Origin: Pythium myriotylum
Lineage: Eukaryota > Oomycota > Peronosporomycetes > Pythiales > Pythiaceae
DNA length: 64,000 nt
Assembly: GCA_023091665.1 (NCBI GenBank)
Contig: JALJCQ010000027.1
Coordinates: 372,001 to 436,000, forward strand
Direction: 5' to 3'
How positions within the stretch are numbered: the stretch's first letter is position 1; the number at the start of each line of letters is the position of its first letter. A program made the position numbers and the translations under genes. Below are positions 8,201-16,530 of the stretch, in pieces. The notes under the pieces are model-generated. The model had not been told where the DNA came from. It searched no databases and worked only from the letters and a program-made list of their open reading frames with translations.

Positions 8201-9361
8201 CCGTTCCCTCATAACGATACTGAGGCGCTGGAACGTATGTTGAGCAAGATTCGCATGCGCTACCGTCGTGTGTTGATTGTGATCGAGGGTGTTTATTCAA
8301 TGGACGGTGACATTCCAGACTTGAAAGAGATGGTGCGTATCAAGAAGAAGTATAAGTGCATGCTGTTCCTCGATGAAGCGCACTCGTTTGGCACAATGGG
8401 TAAGACTGGTCGCGGCCTCTGCGAGCATTGGGATGTGGATCCGAAGGATGTTGATGTACGCATGGGCACTATGAGCAAGGCGCTTGGATCAGTGGGTGGT
8501 TTCATTCTCGGCTCGTCGGCGCTGACCAAGTACCTTAAGCACTGCGCTGGTGGCTTTGTCTTCTCTGTGGGTCTCTCTCCCGCGCATTGTGGTGCTGCGC
8601 TGAAGTCAGTACAGCTTATGATCAAGGGCTCCTCACGGACGGAGAAACTACAAGAACGGAGCTCTTATTTCTACGATTTGTGCAAGAAGGCCAACCTTCC
8701 GATTTGCCCTACGACCTTCCGAAGTGCTCCGGTGGTCGTTGTGATCATTGGAAGCACTATTGCCACCGCTATGGCATCGCAGTTCCTCGCGGTCAAGGGT
8801 CAGATCAACGTCAAGCCTATCGTGTATCCAGCTGTGGAAGAAGGAAAGTGTCGCCTGCGTTTCTTCATCTCGTCGTTGCACACGAAGAAGCATCTTGAGC
8901 ATTCCGTCGCCAAGCTCACAGAGTACCTGAAGGATCCTGAAGCGGCTATCAAGTCCATCACTCCAGCTCCTAACAAGGCACTCCCCACACCTACTCCTGA
9001 GAAACAGTCCGCGGATGGTCAGCCCACCACTCAGAAACCTACCGTGTCTCCTGCCCCTTCACCGGCGCAGAAACAAGGGTCAAAGGAGAAAGATGCAACC
9101 AACGGGAAGAACGCAGGGGAGACTGCAGTGCCATCGACTGCCTCTCCAGTACGATCTCCAGCTCTAACACCCACCCCTGTCTCCGCTCAGGCACCTGTTG
9201 CTCCTGTTGCAGCTAACGGCAAGGCTAAGGGTGGTAAGCAGACCAAGGCGGCTAAGCGAAAAGCTGCGGAACTGCTTCAAGAGGCTGCAGTGAAGCAGAC
9301 CACCGCCAAGCCCCTTAACACGCCCGCATCAAACGGCAAGGCCAACAGCGGGAAGCACTGA
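5237..9361 (+). CDS. Fatty acyl-AMP ligase / acyl carrier protein / alpha-oxoamine synthase fusion
   Basis: The chosen ATG gives 1374 residues. An N-terminal hydrophobic helix (about residues 10-32) followed by RRKRRR suggests a membrane anchor. Residues 75-665 are a fatty acyl-AMP ligase: YSSGSTSAPK near 268, GYGLAE near 415, YLRTGD near 535, GRLKDLIIIRG near 554 and TSGKIQ near 650. A carrier domain follows with the phosphopantetheine serine at residue 774 in GLDSVAIVG. Residues 855-1245 are a PLP-dependent alpha-oxoamine synthase (serine palmitoyltransferase/AONS type): ALNHDS, EGVYSMDGD, DEAHSFG and the Schiff-base lysine at 1081 in GTMSKALGSVGG. The last 130 residues are a Pro/Ala/Lys-rich tail. 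The expected chemistry is ATP-dependent fatty acid activation, transfer to the carrier, and decarboxylative condensation with an amino acid to a 3-ketoamine lipid, with release of CoA-free product. The amino acid is unknown. Confidence 0.9.
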   Translation: MEALLTSALGGMAVEAIAAASVAVTAVATAAVVAGRRKRRREQDAEETTSVETTTTTTHKKQRVASDESAHAALPTVDQYGVVQEVVVETFKRAARGKLRNKIVYTFLDDHGKEAVNYTFAEVDAAARRIAGTLQSEAGVVKGDRVMLCYPPGLDFALGFWGCLYAGAIGIPVYPPYPGTLAKDLPKFNRMVDDSGARVILTNRTYHLASKMATVKGFFSIGADKSATTWPENVKWITSDSVADSAAALFDESKAQITLDDIAFFQYSSGSTSAPKAVMISHRNLRSQLKTWESIEPEDTLISWLPSYHDMGLVGFIISPGVMGARCVSMSPISFIKDPAMWMRIVTQYKATHVCAPNFGYALAARKTTDVQAKKLDLSTLKQTICAAEPIRAESLEAFTTKFESAGFDPKTFNCGYGLAEVTLVCTGQDPLQRKVPTVLRVSKSSLEAQKRAIIVKNAKPKDTGVMTLVGCGKAMPTFTLAIVDPESKKALKEGHVGEVWVKGPAVAVGYWNREEYSKEMFGALLHGEKDLSNTYLRTGDMGFLQNGELFVTGRLKDLIIIRGRNVCPQDIEATVEAAHEHVRPGCVAAFSIEKNQEEALVVVAEVKNGSAKEICAEVCREISKSVLSEHQLRCEAIVLLRQKTIPKTTSGKIQRSAAKSKFLTNTLTKPLYEFVSKDKTPLPAPKPVESSEETKTTEIGEAPKQHGPVKTPEEILSWLLERIAQEVVSEEPMEEPNASNGKAVSEGSEKTAAPAQPPKIDPSTPWASYGLDSVAIVGLSSELGEFLGCVVPPSAFFQYDTPEKLAAAPGLATGELETSEDDNTGGSNWQPAKTIEEIDENCYEISALSEVQGLFGQMKEFEDAGLKVPYLEILTAEKRKMINFNTYNYLGNATNQEVASGAKKAIEEYGTTMSSSPIVGQTQVAADLENALSTFFQAESAVLFVGGWVTNVTTIDSLVSKGDLILCDALNHDSCVTGQRLSGATILPFPHNDTEALERMLSKIRMRYRRVLIVIEGVYSMDGDIPDLKEMVRIKKKYKCMLFLDEAHSFGTMGKTGRGLCEHWDVDPKDVDVRMGTMSKALGSVGGFILGSSALTKYLKHCAGGFVFSVGLSPAHCGAALKSVQLMIKGSSRTEKLQERSSYFYDLCKKANLPICPTTFRSAPVVVVIIGSTIATAMASQFLAVKGQINVKPIVYPAVEEGKCRLRFFISSLHTKKHLEHSVAKLTEYLKDPEAAIKSITPAPNKALPTPTPEKQSADGQPTTQKPTVSPAPSPAQKQGSKEKDATNGKNAGETAVPSTASPVRSPALTPTPVSAQAPVAPVAANGKAKGGKQTKAAKRKAAELLQEAAVKQTTAKPLNTPASNGKANSGKH

Positions 9362-9482
9362 AACTGCGCCCAGTATGTTGCTTCTTCCTAGAATTTTTGT
9401 GAATATGTGAATAGTTTGCATGCATGATGGTTATCCGCGTCCCTGAATATCGTTATTCTTCCAGAATCTGCGAACCAGGTGA

Positions 9483-10676
9483 TTACGAGAGTAAGAAGGC
9501 AAGTGTGTGGCGGGAGGGTTCCTCCTGCTCGAAATCGTCATCATCTTCTACCAGAGCCACTCCCAAATTCTCCAGCACCTCGGAAGTCGACAAGTCATCT
9601 TCAGCGTCACTGATCCAACTACCGGTCGTCGCGTGCGCTTCTTCAACAGAGGTGTGGCCTTCCGACCCAACATCAATGAAGCTGCAGATCATCGATGCGA
9701 CAATCGGCCTTGGTTTCTTCGTGCCCGTTGACTCGTCGAACTGATCGCACTCTGAAATGGGGCCAATCATACTTTCCTGTCCAACGCAGGCATCCTCAAC
9801 AAAGCGAGCAGCTGAGTTGGTGTCACCACCCAGCGACGTTCGCACGGCTGTGAAGAAATCTGCGACTGCGTCGTGGCGAACTAGTAGCCCGTCCTCGTTG
9901 AAGTACAAGTGAAACAGCATCGGGATGGTGGTCTCGCGGCCAAGAACTTGAAGGATCATCCCTGGATCTTGCCAAGCGTTGGGAAAAACCGTATCAACCG
10001 CTTTTCGTGTAAAAATCCCGCAAAAGTCGACAGCACACTTGACTACCACGACCCCGGACGATTCAATGGTGCTCGTTATCAACTCGACCGAGCGTACAAT
10101 GTTCTCGCGTATGTGGAAGGTCTCGGTGTAACGTCGCCACTGCTCCATGAGCATATCAAGTCCGAGTCCAGTAATACCTAAGGATAACCCGTCATCAGCG
10201 ATCGACCGAACGAACGCGTACTGCGCTGGGTCGCTGCCCTCTCCTCGATAGCCGTGCTCAAACCCGTGGAAGTAGTGGGCGACTGTCCTCATAACCGACG
10301 AAGGCGAGTTCGCGCTCGTGTACAACGAGCGCATATGAAGCAGTTCTCGCTTCAATGCCAGGTTTCTTAGTTCTTGTTTGAGGTCGTTGATGTCAAGCGT
10401 CAGGTTGTACAGCTTTGAATCTTGTTGAGCGCGGGTCTTAGCAGTTTCAAGTTCTTTAGGAGACTTTCTTCGGCTGCGCTTCTTCGTTCTCGCGAGCTGG
10501 TGACGTGGAATTTGGGCCTGAGTATTCTTTCCAAGTGCCAGATAAGCTGGGAGCTCTGCAACCGCCCCGTCATGCAACCATGGACGCGACATCGAAACGC
10601 AGCCTTCCGAAATGGTGCCTTCTGTGCTTGTTTGCGGCAGCAAAGTTGCGCAAAGCGTTCTCCGCGACATGCTCAT
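9483..10676 (-). CDS. Family A member 1: coiled-coil plus NTF2/SnoaL-like protein
   Basis: 397 residues from the first ATG; a later ATG (10592) would remove 28 residues. A basic stretch RTKKRSRRKSPK (63-74) precedes a leucine-heptad helix with LYNLTLDINDLKQELRNL (89-106). A helical middle contains MEQWRRYTETF (177-187). Residues 190-310 resemble an NTF2/SnoaL-type cone: DFCGIFTRKAVDTVFP, then FHLYFNEDGLLVRHDAVADFF. An acidic tail ends with RHTLAFLLS, a C-terminal peptide shared with most family members. Probably a nuclear or cytosolic dimeric regulator; the basic stretch plus heptads looks like a strongly altered bZIP, but no normal DNA-contact signature remains. It is most like member 2, with which it shares the ESMIGP motif. 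Function unknown. Confidence 0.7.
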   Translation of the reverse strand: MSMSRRTLCATLLPQTSTEGTISEGCVSMSRPWLHDGAVAELPAYLALGKNTQAQIPRHQLARTKKRSRRKSPKELETAKTRAQQDSKLYNLTLDINDLKQELRNLALKRELLHMRSLYTSANSPSSVMRTVAHYFHGFEHGYRGEGSDPAQYAFVRSIADDGLSLGITGLGLDMLMEQWRRYTETFHIRENIVRSVELITSTIESSGVVVVKCAVDFCGIFTRKAVDTVFPNAWQDPGMILQVLGRETTIPMLFHLYFNEDGLLVRHDAVADFFTAVRTSLGGDTNSAARFVEDACVGQESMIGPISECDQFDESTGTKKPRPIVASMICSFIDVGSEGHTSVEEAHATTGSWISDAEDDLSTSEVLENLGVALVEDDDDFEQEEPSRHTLAFLLS

Positions 10677-10905
10677 TCGCGGAACTACGTGATATCAGTT
10701 GGTCACTCCCATTTGTCTTACGCACCTCGTCCCAAGTCCTCGTCGCAAACAGTTTGGCGCCGTGAGTAACCCGGAAACCATCCAGGACATGTAAAGATGT
10801 ATGGTGTCCAAGTCGCCACAAGATGTACAATTTTTTTTTCTCACAAGGAGTGAAAGGCAGCTACCTCGATTCGGCACGCATTGAATATTGTTTCACTTCT
10901 CACAA

Positions 10906-11754
10906 TCAGCCGTGGACCTGAGCTGGACCAATCATGCTTTCTTCACCAATACGTGCTCCTTCCATGAAACGTGCCGCCATAACCAAGTCACCGCCGAGAA
11001 GATGTTGAAGCGCTGCGAGGAAGTCTGTTGCGAGATCTTGCCGGGTCATGTAGCCGTCTTTGTTTAGGTGGACGTGGAAGAGCATCGGGCACAACATCTG
11101 GTTCCCTAGAATCTGGAGGAGGCGCCACAGATTGCTCCGCGCATTTGGGAAGACGGTGTCAACGGCGACCTGAGTGAAGATGCCATGGAACTCAGCTGCG
11201 CACTTCACTATTGCACGTTCCCGATCAACCACGTCTTCGTCAAAATGCCACAAAACGAACTCGGTAGACGTCAAGACTAGTTCTTGAATGGCGAAGACCT
11301 CTGTGTATCGCTGCCATTGTTGTAGTAGCGTCTGTGCCCCCAGTCCAGTGTGCCCAATTGACATATCCCCTGTAGCAAACGAGTACACAAGCGCTCGTTG
11401 GGAGAGATTGTCTGTGCCATAGCCGCGGCGAAACCCATCGAAGTATCGTTTCACTAGATCCAGCATCTTCGCACGCGCATTCCTCTCGGCGAATGCCAAT
11501 CGGGTGCGCAATACGTCGCGTTGGACGGTCAAGTCTAGGATTTGCTGCTTGACATTGTTAACGTCAAGGGAGAGGTTATAGAGTCTTGACTCAGCCGCTT
11601 CCTTCGCTGTTGCTGCTGCGAGTTCATGTGGTGTCTTCTTGCGCTGTCTCTTCGGTTTAGTTGTCAAGAGATGGCTGTCTAAAGTGCCCCCGATTCTAGA
11701 TTCTAGCGACTCACTCGTAACTGACGCGCTTGTGGTTCCACGCGAAGCAACCAA
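10906..11754 (-). CDS. Family A member 2: coiled-coil plus NTF2/SnoaL-like protein lacking the C-terminal tail
   Basis: 282 residues. The basic stretch KPKRQRKK (33-40) is followed by the family helix LYNLSLDVNNVKQQILDL (58-75), the LLQQWQRYTEVF motif (143-154) and an NTF2-like region with EFHGIFTQVAVDTVFP and FHVHLNKDGYMTRQDLATDF. The protein stops soon after EESMIGP, so the acidic tail and the terminal SxxFLLS peptide present in its neighbours are missing. RHD of the other members is RQD here. It is the nearest paralog of member 1, 230 bases away on the same strand, which points to a tandem duplication followed by loss of the tail. Confidence 0.68.
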   Translation of the reverse strand: MVASRGTTSASVTSESLESRIGGTLDSHLLTTKPKRQRKKTPHELAAATAKEAAESRLYNLSLDVNNVKQQILDLTVQRDVLRTRLAFAERNARAKMLDLVKRYFDGFRRGYGTDNLSQRALVYSFATGDMSIGHTGLGAQTLLQQWQRYTEVFAIQELVLTSTEFVLWHFDEDVVDRERAIVKCAAEFHGIFTQVAVDTVFPNARSNLWRLLQILGNQMLCPMLFHVHLNKDGYMTRQDLATDFLAALQHLLGGDLVMAARFMEGARIGEESMIGPAQVHG

Positions 11755-12088
11755 GCTTGCTTCGGTTCGTGCTGTATCACTTTCAGCAGAGATCGAATCG
11801 CTTTGTTGAATGGCAGCGTACTCGGTGGCTGTGATCCACTAGCGAGACACGCGGGGTGCCCTCTTCTCTTCATGGGCGGAACTAATCCTATTGCACGGCA
11901 TCGACTGCATTTTCATTAGCCATTGGCTGGTCACAATCAGCCCCTTCCACGTCGCAAGTAAGGCCAGTTCTCGGCAATGTCTTGTCTCGATCTACCCACC
12001 CAAGCGGCTAGTCCGACCGCAACATCAGTTCGTGAGTGACACAACGTAACACCACAGACACTAGATACACTGAGCGCCAATGCTAAAC
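11755..12088. other. Intergenic, no gene seen
   Basis: This stretch separates two family A copies. I see no open frame with family character, no repeat and no RNA-like structure in it. Confidence 0.5.
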
Positions 12089-12954
12089 CTATGATAATAG
12101 GTACAAGATTGATTGTCGACCACCTCGATCACTCGCGGGCGATGGAATCGGTAGCTCGGAGGACTCGCCGATGATTGCATCATTCTCAGGAAGCTCTGCC
12201 TGCCGTTCGTCCGAACATGCTGCGGTTGGTGCCACTCCAACCATGCTTTCCTCTGCAACCACTGCAGACGCCATAACCCGTGCCGCCACCACGGTGTCTC
12301 CAAGAGCTTCCGCTATCGCTCCAAAGAAATCCGTCTCAACGTCATGCCGCACCATTTTCCCAGATGCGATGAAATACGTGTGGATCAATAGCACCGCATC
12401 TCGCGACAAAGCAATTGGCTGAGCATCTGAGGATCTCCAAGTACGGAAGGAAACACTTCCGAAATCCCTCTGAGGGTGAACACACCACGAAAGTAAAGCA
12501 ACGAACGAATGATAGTAGTCGGCGGCAATGCTTCCACCTTCCGCACCACTCTGCCATCATGGGGAAGCGAACTATTGACTTGGATGCACGCCATAGACTT
12601 GACGTAGAACTCGGTGATTGCAAAATACGACGTGTAGCGGCGCCATTGCTCAAGGAGCATCTCGACCCCTAGACCCGTGATTCCCAGTGTCAGTGTTGGA
12701 TCCGCAATCGAATGAACAAATGCGGCGTGCGTTGAATTGTTTGAGTTGTAACCATCTCGAAACCCACCGAAGTAGCGTCGAACTGTTTGAAGGATAGAAG
12801 CTGACGGGCCACCCTCGTGTGCAAATATGCCTTCGCTTCTCATACTGAGCAACAACGCTCTCTTGACATAGAGCTCACGTAGCTCTCGCTTAAGATCTCG
12901 TACCGCAGTTCTCAGAGACTGTCGACCGACATTTCGTCGCGAATTCGGTTGCAT
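12089..12954 (-). pseudogene. Family A member 3, frameshifted
   Basis: Two overlapping frames together cover one family A protein. The 5' part (12385-12954, 189 residues) has RDLKRELRELYVKRALL, the GLGVEMLLEQWRRYTSYFAI motif and FRGVFTLRGISEVFP, and breaks off after LLCREM. The 3' part (12089-12409) resumes with MVRHDVETDFFGAIAEALGD, EESMVG and the terminal QSILYLLS. Compared with neighbours, which have about 17 residues between GREM and the MVRHD motif, roughly ten bases are missing near 12391-12396, which shifts the frame. The N-terminal basic region is also short. Both halves keep clear family similarity, so the break is recent, or is an assembly error. No intron with good sites would repair it. 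Confidence 0.7.
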
Positions 12955-13813
12955 GGATACGGAGTCAACGCACAGTCTCCATTTTCACACTCAAACCTGG
13001 GAACAGGCTCGCCGGAATTCTTTTGCCACAGCAATTGTTGGAGGAGATCATCTTCGAATCCCCAGTTCTCGATCACTTGGCTGTATCGCCCTCTAGCACG
13101 ACCCCAGTCTGAGACATTAGATAAATGGTCGAATCGATGGTCGTGGCGAGGCTAACGTATCGTTTTTGTCTACGTTGAAGAGAGTGGATCCATTTACAAG
13201 GACGGCGATGATGATAACATCCCAATGAACACCTCGAAGCACGTATACTTGCTAAAATTACCCGCTGTCACATCCATGGAGACCTTCAAACATGAAATCG
13301 AAATTTCGGAGGGACCAGCAGACTCGGGTCTGATCCCCCAACTCGCAATCTGCCACGCGACAGTCTCGTATTGGGTTTGACGACCAAGTTTCCAGCTAAG
13401 TTCAAGACAAGACACAATCAAGCCGGATCATTCCTTATTGTCTCATAACCAACCCCCAAAGGCCCCATTTCTCCAGCCCTTCAGTCGAAGTCGCTGGGAC
13501 TGTGCAAGGATTGAAGATGAGCTGTTCAACTCAAGCCAGACAGGTTGTAAACAAGTCTCGTGGTTTGTATCAGAGTCGTGAAATTCGAAATCTTGCTGAC
13601 TCGAACCAAACCACCCATCCAAAGGATGAGAAGGGATGCCCCAAAACGTTGCACCCAAAGGGCCTTGTGCACCGTCTCGCAACTTGCGAAGAGACCGTCG
13701 CGACGGACGCGAGAACATCGAGGAGGTACGTGCGTTGAAGGGCTCGGGTTTGAGTCTGCCAATTTCTCACAACCAGGTTGTTTCACCCAGCTTGAAGTTC
13801 TCCGGTGGCACAA
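12955..13813. other. Intergenic, no gene seen
   Basis: About 860 bases upstream of member 3 and downstream of member 4. Only short unsupported frames occur; no repeat or structured element stood out. Confidence 0.5.
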
Positions 13814-14740
13814 TCACGAGAGAATGAATGCAACCGAATGGCGTCCGCCCCCTTCCGGAGGACTTGGCTCCATGCTTTCGCTGGTTGAATCTTTGCTTGT
13901 GAGACAAAGTCGGTGGCGTTCTTCCGCCCGCTCGAATTGCTGCTGCTCTTCGCCAGCTGAAGCGTCGACCATGTCTTCCTCACCGAGTCTCGCGTGTTGC
14001 ACAATGGTCGCAGCACACACTGGATCGCCCAGAGCTCGAAACAGCGCTGTGTACCAGTCCACCTCTCCGTCGTGGCGAACCATTCGATAATGCTCGTTGA
14101 AGTGAAGGAAGAAAGCAACCGGTGTGACTATCGGGAGACCGACCAGCTTCTGTGCCAGCTCTAGGTCGTCGAAAACGCTGGGAAACACTATCTCTAATGC
14201 TTCACGAGTGAGCACGCCGTGGAACTTGCCTTCAGCGCGGAGCACGCACGAGTTGACTAAGCGGTCAGTCGCTACGACTCGTATCGAGCGAACTGCGAAG
14301 AAGCGGATGGCGAAGTAGGCAGTGTATCGTCGCCATTGTTCCAGCAACATCTCCCGCCCGAATGTCGTGGTGCCCAGTGTCAGCCCGTCATCTGAAAGCG
14401 CTGCGATGTACGCCGGCGGTGCTGAGTCAGTCGTGCGGTAGCCTCTTTTGAAGACTTTGAAGTATTCTACTGCCTTCTTGTAGGCCAAGCCGACGAAGTC
14501 TTGTGTCGTGAACAGTGCTCGTGTGCGGAGAAGAGACCGATGGAGGTGAAGAGCTTGCAGCTGTTGGCGAAGTTCACTCACGTCCAGTTCCAAGTTATAC
14601 ACTTTCGAGGCGAGCCGCTGCTTGATTGTGCGTCGAGGTGGCTTCTTAGCCACGCATTTTCTCTTGTCGACGCTGGTCGTGTAGCGGTCGAGGCAGTCGA
14701 TATAGCCTCGACCACAGTGGATCTTCGAGCAGTTCGACAT
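13814..14740 (-). CDS. Family A member 4: coiled-coil plus NTF2/SnoaL-like protein
   Basis: 308 residues. The N-terminus is Lys/Arg-rich (KRKCVAKKPPRRTIKQR, 26-42) and runs directly into the family helix VYNLELDVSELRQQLQAL (47-64). The middle has REMLLEQWRRYTAYFAIR. The NTF2-like part has KFHGVLTREALEIVFP, then LVGLPIVTPVAFFLHFN and MVRHDGEVDWYTAL. The tail ends RHSVAFILS, the family terminal peptide. Member 5 is the closest relative in the helix and in the GEVDW motif. A good candidate initiator precedes the start codon. Role unknown; a dimeric regulator is an inference. Confidence 0.7.
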   Translation of the reverse strand: MSNCSKIHCGRGYIDCLDRYTTSVDKRKCVAKKPPRRTIKQRLASKVYNLELDVSELRQQLQALHLHRSLLRTRALFTTQDFVGLAYKKAVEYFKVFKRGYRTTDSAPPAYIAALSDDGLTLGTTTFGREMLLEQWRRYTAYFAIRFFAVRSIRVVATDRLVNSCVLRAEGKFHGVLTREALEIVFPSVFDDLELAQKLVGLPIVTPVAFFLHFNEHYRMVRHDGEVDWYTALFRALGDPVCAATIVQHARLGEEDMVDASAGEEQQQFERAEERHRLCLTSKDSTSESMEPSPPEGGGRHSVAFILS

Positions 14741-14763
14741 CCGTTCCTCAACTGGACAAACGA

Positions 14764-14770
14764 GAAATGA
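14764..14770 (-). promoter_or_regulatory. Candidate initiator of family A member 4
   Basis: Read on the minus strand, TTTCATTTCTCGTTTGTCC contains TCATTTC (YCAYTYY) followed by a CGTTTGTC element like the flanking promoter region of oomycete genes, 24-30 bases before the ATG. This is the best promoter match I found in the window, but the motif is short. Confidence 0.4.
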
Positions 14771-15549
14771 AAGGTACGGTAGATCTCAACCGGCTGGGAG
14801 AAACGAAAGATGGAGTGGGTTCGAAGTCCTTTTGCAATCTCGAGATCTGTGAGACTGGGAGGACGAGCGTCGGGGGAAAAAGCATCGAACTTGAGCCTAC
14901 GATGGGAGGCATGGTGCCCTAATCCTCTCGCTCGTTCGTTGAAGCGGGACGATGGATAAAAGGCAAGCCTGTCTGCCAAGAGTTTGGTCGAATGATCCAG
15001 TTGACATAGCCACGCGACGACCGAGTTTTGGTTTATCGAGGTTCCCGAGGCGAGAACCCTGACCACCACGTAGGGAGATGCGCGAGTTCTCGTGTGCCAC
15101 GGCTAGGATCATCTGCAGTGGCGTTCAAGCCTATCTTCAAGAGAAGACCGGCGCTGTTCAAGTTCGCTTGATCGCAAGCTTTCACAGCCAATGGCGAGTC
15201 TCCACATCGGTAAGGTGGACGCTGGATGTACATTCACGGAACTGTGCTCGGGTTCATTAGCACTCGAACAAAGTCATCGGTTCGCCACGCTTTGCGCGTA
15301 TGAAGTTTCCCATCGTCTCGATCGAAGTATGAGCAGGGCGAGCAGAGTGAACGCACATCATCGCAAAACAACACATTGAAGAATACGCTTAACACAGTTC
15401 TTGGAGATACACTTCAAAGAATCTCATGCGAGCTGGCGATTAGTGATTCTCACGACTTCTCTCGGAAAAGATCGCGTGAACACGTGGTGTGCAAGCTCAA
15501 GTCGCCAGCGCGCAGGACTCGATGGTTTACAACACGACTTCGCAGTCCG
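14771..15549. other. Intergenic, no gene seen
   Basis: About 780 bases between members 4 and 5. Open frames here are short and without family character. One B-box-like string near 14808-14822 is not part of a tRNA-like fold. Confidence 0.5.
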
Positions 15550-16530
15550 TTAAAACGACACGACGTAGGGCCCATCATCAGGCTCTTGATCGGGCTGCAC
15601 CTCACGCCTCGCATTCTCTCGCGCAGCATCCTCATCATCACTTTCTTCCTCGTCTTCGACGACCACGTACCTTATCTGCTTCGTGTCAGAGACCGTCGTC
15701 GTCGCCGGCGGTCGTACATCTTCGGGTGGCACATCGATGATCCCTTCTTCAGGCACGTAGACGCGCTCCATGATCTTGGCGGCGCGCACACGGCTCCCGA
15801 GCGTCTCTGCGAGCGCAGCGAACCAATCGACCTCACCATCGTGGCGCACAACGAAGCCTCTCTCGTCAAAGTGCAGCGTGAAGGCCACGGGTGTCACGAG
15901 CTCACGACCCAGCAGCTCCTGCGTCAGTTGGAGATCCTGAAGCACAGCCGGGAATGCGATCTCGAGCGCCTCGCGTGTGAACGAACCTCGGAAGACGCCC
16001 TCGCCACGCACGACGCAAGCCCTCGACCGTTCCTCACTCGCAAGCACTCGAACTTTTGGTACATCGTACGCGCGGATTGCGAAGAACCCCGTGTACCGAC
16101 GCCACTGCTCGACCAGCACATCGCGCGCTCGCTCGAGGCCCGTGACGCCGAGTGAGAGGTCCTCGTCGAAGACCGAGGCCACGAAGTTCACCTGCACAAA
16201 GTCCTTGCCGCGGAAACCGTGCCGGAACGTGTGGAAGTAGTCTCGCGCCGTCTTGACAGCCGAACCGTCCGGATCCCATCGCGTCGACAGCACACGCGCG
16301 TGCAGCAGCGAGCGATGCAGCGAGAGCTCGTGGATCTGTTGCTTGAGGCCCGAGACGTCGAGCTCCAGATTGTAGACCTGTGAGGCGATCTTTTGCTTGG
16401 ACGTGAGCTTGGCGAGGTGCTCGCGATCCGAACCTTTTCGGTCGCCGCGTGCAGACCGAGACGTGGGCTTGGAGCCTTTGCGCCGCCGCGGAGGCGGGCC
16501 CACGGGGAATCGCTCGACAGCACGCTGCAT
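15550..16530 (-). CDS. Family A member 5: coiled-coil plus NTF2/SnoaL-like protein
   Basis: I chose the ATG at 16530 (326 residues), because the 27 upstream codons are a hydrophobic run translated from a poly-T tract and fit no family pattern. A basic segment PPPRRRKGSKPTSRSARGDR opens the protein, followed by VYNLELDVSGLKQQIHEL, VEQWRRYTGFFAIR, GVFRGSFTREALEIAFP, LLGRELVTPVAFTLHFDERG and VVRHDGEVDWFAAL. The tail is acidic (EDEEESDDEDAAREN) and ends GPYVVSF, a diverged version of the family terminal peptide. The sequence just before the ATG reads as a long pyrimidine tract plus GCAG, so an intron in the 5' untranslated region is possible. Confidence 0.7.
   Translation of the reverse strand: MQRAVERFPVGPPPRRRKGSKPTSRSARGDRKGSDREHLAKLTSKQKIASQVYNLELDVSGLKQQIHELSLHRSLLHARVLSTRWDPDGSAVKTARDYFHTFRHGFRGKDFVQVNFVASVFDEDLSLGVTGLERARDVLVEQWRRYTGFFAIRAYDVPKVRVLASEERSRACVVRGEGVFRGSFTREALEIAFPAVLQDLQLTQELLGRELVTPVAFTLHFDERGFVVRHDGEVDWFAALAETLGSRVRAAKIMERVYVPEEGIIDVPPEDVRPPATTTVSDTKQIRYVVVEDEEESDDEDAARENARREVQPDQEPDDGPYVVSF

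Noticed and set aside
5237..9361. Polyketide or non-ribosomal peptide synthase
   Set aside because: There is no ketosynthase, acyltransferase or condensation domain; the only carrier is followed directly by an oxoamine synthase domain.
5237..9361. Bacterial contamination or very recent transfer
   Set aside because: Base composition and codon use match the neighbours, the N-terminus carries a eukaryote-like anchor, and oomycete-type genes flank it on both sides.
14808..14822. tRNA B-box-like string GGTTCGAAGTCC
   Set aside because: It has one base too many for a T-loop, and no acceptor or D arm can be paired upstream.
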